A stretch of 64,000 nt of DNA from Verrucomicrobiales bacterium (GTDB taxonomy: Bacteria; Verrucomicrobiota; Verrucomicrobiia; Verrucomicrobiales; DEV007), in assembly GCA_002698785.1 (NCBI GenBank), contig PAAG01000059.1, forward strand, positions 558,001 through 622,000, written 5' to 3'. A program made the position numbers and the translations under genes. Under the pieces are notes generated by a model. The model was not told where the DNA came from. It saw only the letters and a program-made list of their open reading frames with translations, and did not search any database. Positions 63,850 through 64,000 of the stretch are shown piece after piece (within the stretch, counting starts at the first letter, position 1; each line of letters starts with the position of its first letter).

Positions 63850-64000
63850 ATTCAAATCAGAAAAGCTTCGAAGAATTTGAATTCCAATACGCTTCTGAAA
63901 TTCTAAACCAGCTTCCAAACTCGCTAATTTCGATCAATAAAAGCACACGTTCTCGTCCAGAATCGGCTATACAATTTCTTCAAATCGATATCTACCTAAT

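Noticed and set aside
1-64000. CRISPR array, tRNA, rRNA, insertion sequence, integrase or phage genes
   Set aside because: No spaced direct repeats, cloverleaf-like stretches, transposase motifs or structural phage genes were seen on either strand.

Overview
The window reads as a chromosomal segment of a PVC-group bacterium, most likely a Verrucomicrobiota member with a polysaccharide-degrading lifestyle. The call rests on gene content: planctomycete-type cytochrome/dehydrogenase families (DUF1592+DUF1552 once, DUF1549/DUF1553+DUF1501 twice, one PVC-type haem protein), an ECF sigma factor with a FecR/LamG protein, type I sulfatases, FAD-dependent oxidoreductases of the PF12831 type, DUF1080, SASA and ceramidase-like enzymes. 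I count 44 protein genes, 29 on the minus strand. No gap without a gene exceeds 300 bases. I saw no tRNA, rRNA, CRISPR array, insertion sequence or prophage.

Layout. 1-9159 (minus): a tightly packed series with a GT4 glycosyltransferase carrying a repeat tail, a PIG-L-like protein, two FAD oxidoreductases (one with EF-hands), a sulfatase, a class C beta-lactamase-family hydrolase and a secreted protein cut by the window edge. 9328-14395: an SGNH+DUF1080 enzyme converging on a DUF1592/DUF1552 pair. 14595-19345 (plus): GT2 and GT39-like membrane glycosyltransferases, then a secreted FN3 protein with a poly-Lys/Arg tail. 19360-26258 (minus): ECF sigma, FecR/LamG, PSD1-type cytochrome, DUF1501 and a small secreted protein. 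26410-31594: a propeller lipoprotein, an S1/P1-like nuclease/phospholipase fused to an esterase, FabH, MmcQ/YjbR and a SASA esterase. 31596-34268 (minus): an Mla-type lipid transport set in which the ATPase has lost its catalytic motifs. 34319-40311: a FAD oxidoreductase with a golvesin-like domain, an enolase-superfamily enzyme, a MetE-like protein and an ACP-FGE-like fusion. 40318-44711: a sulfatase-GH2 fusion and SufE. 44936-48458: a PpiC isomerase and a PVC-type haem protein. 48572-56620: a small protein, a ceramidase-like and an alpha/beta hydrolase, then a second PSD1/DUF1501 pair. 56841-62712: a WD40-caspase protein, PIG-L deacetylase, HAD phosphatase and O-methyltransferase. 62878-63849: an AT-richer gene of unknown function.

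Most products carry signal peptides, Tat-like leaders or lipoboxes, so the window mainly encodes envelope and periplasmic functions: desulfation, deacylation, sugar oxidation, glycosidic cleavage and haem-linked dehydrogenation, plus envelope lipid transport and surface glycosylation. Four-base ATGA overlaps are frequent and indicate translational coupling within the operons. The given strand looks C-rich relative to G whichever way genes point, which together with the minus-strand majority suggests that the minus strand is the leading strand.

The observations I rate highest are the degenerate MlaF-like ATPase, the ACP-FGE-like fusion next to MetE-like and enolase-superfamily genes, the sulfatase-GH2 fusion, and the nuclease/phospholipase-esterase fusion.
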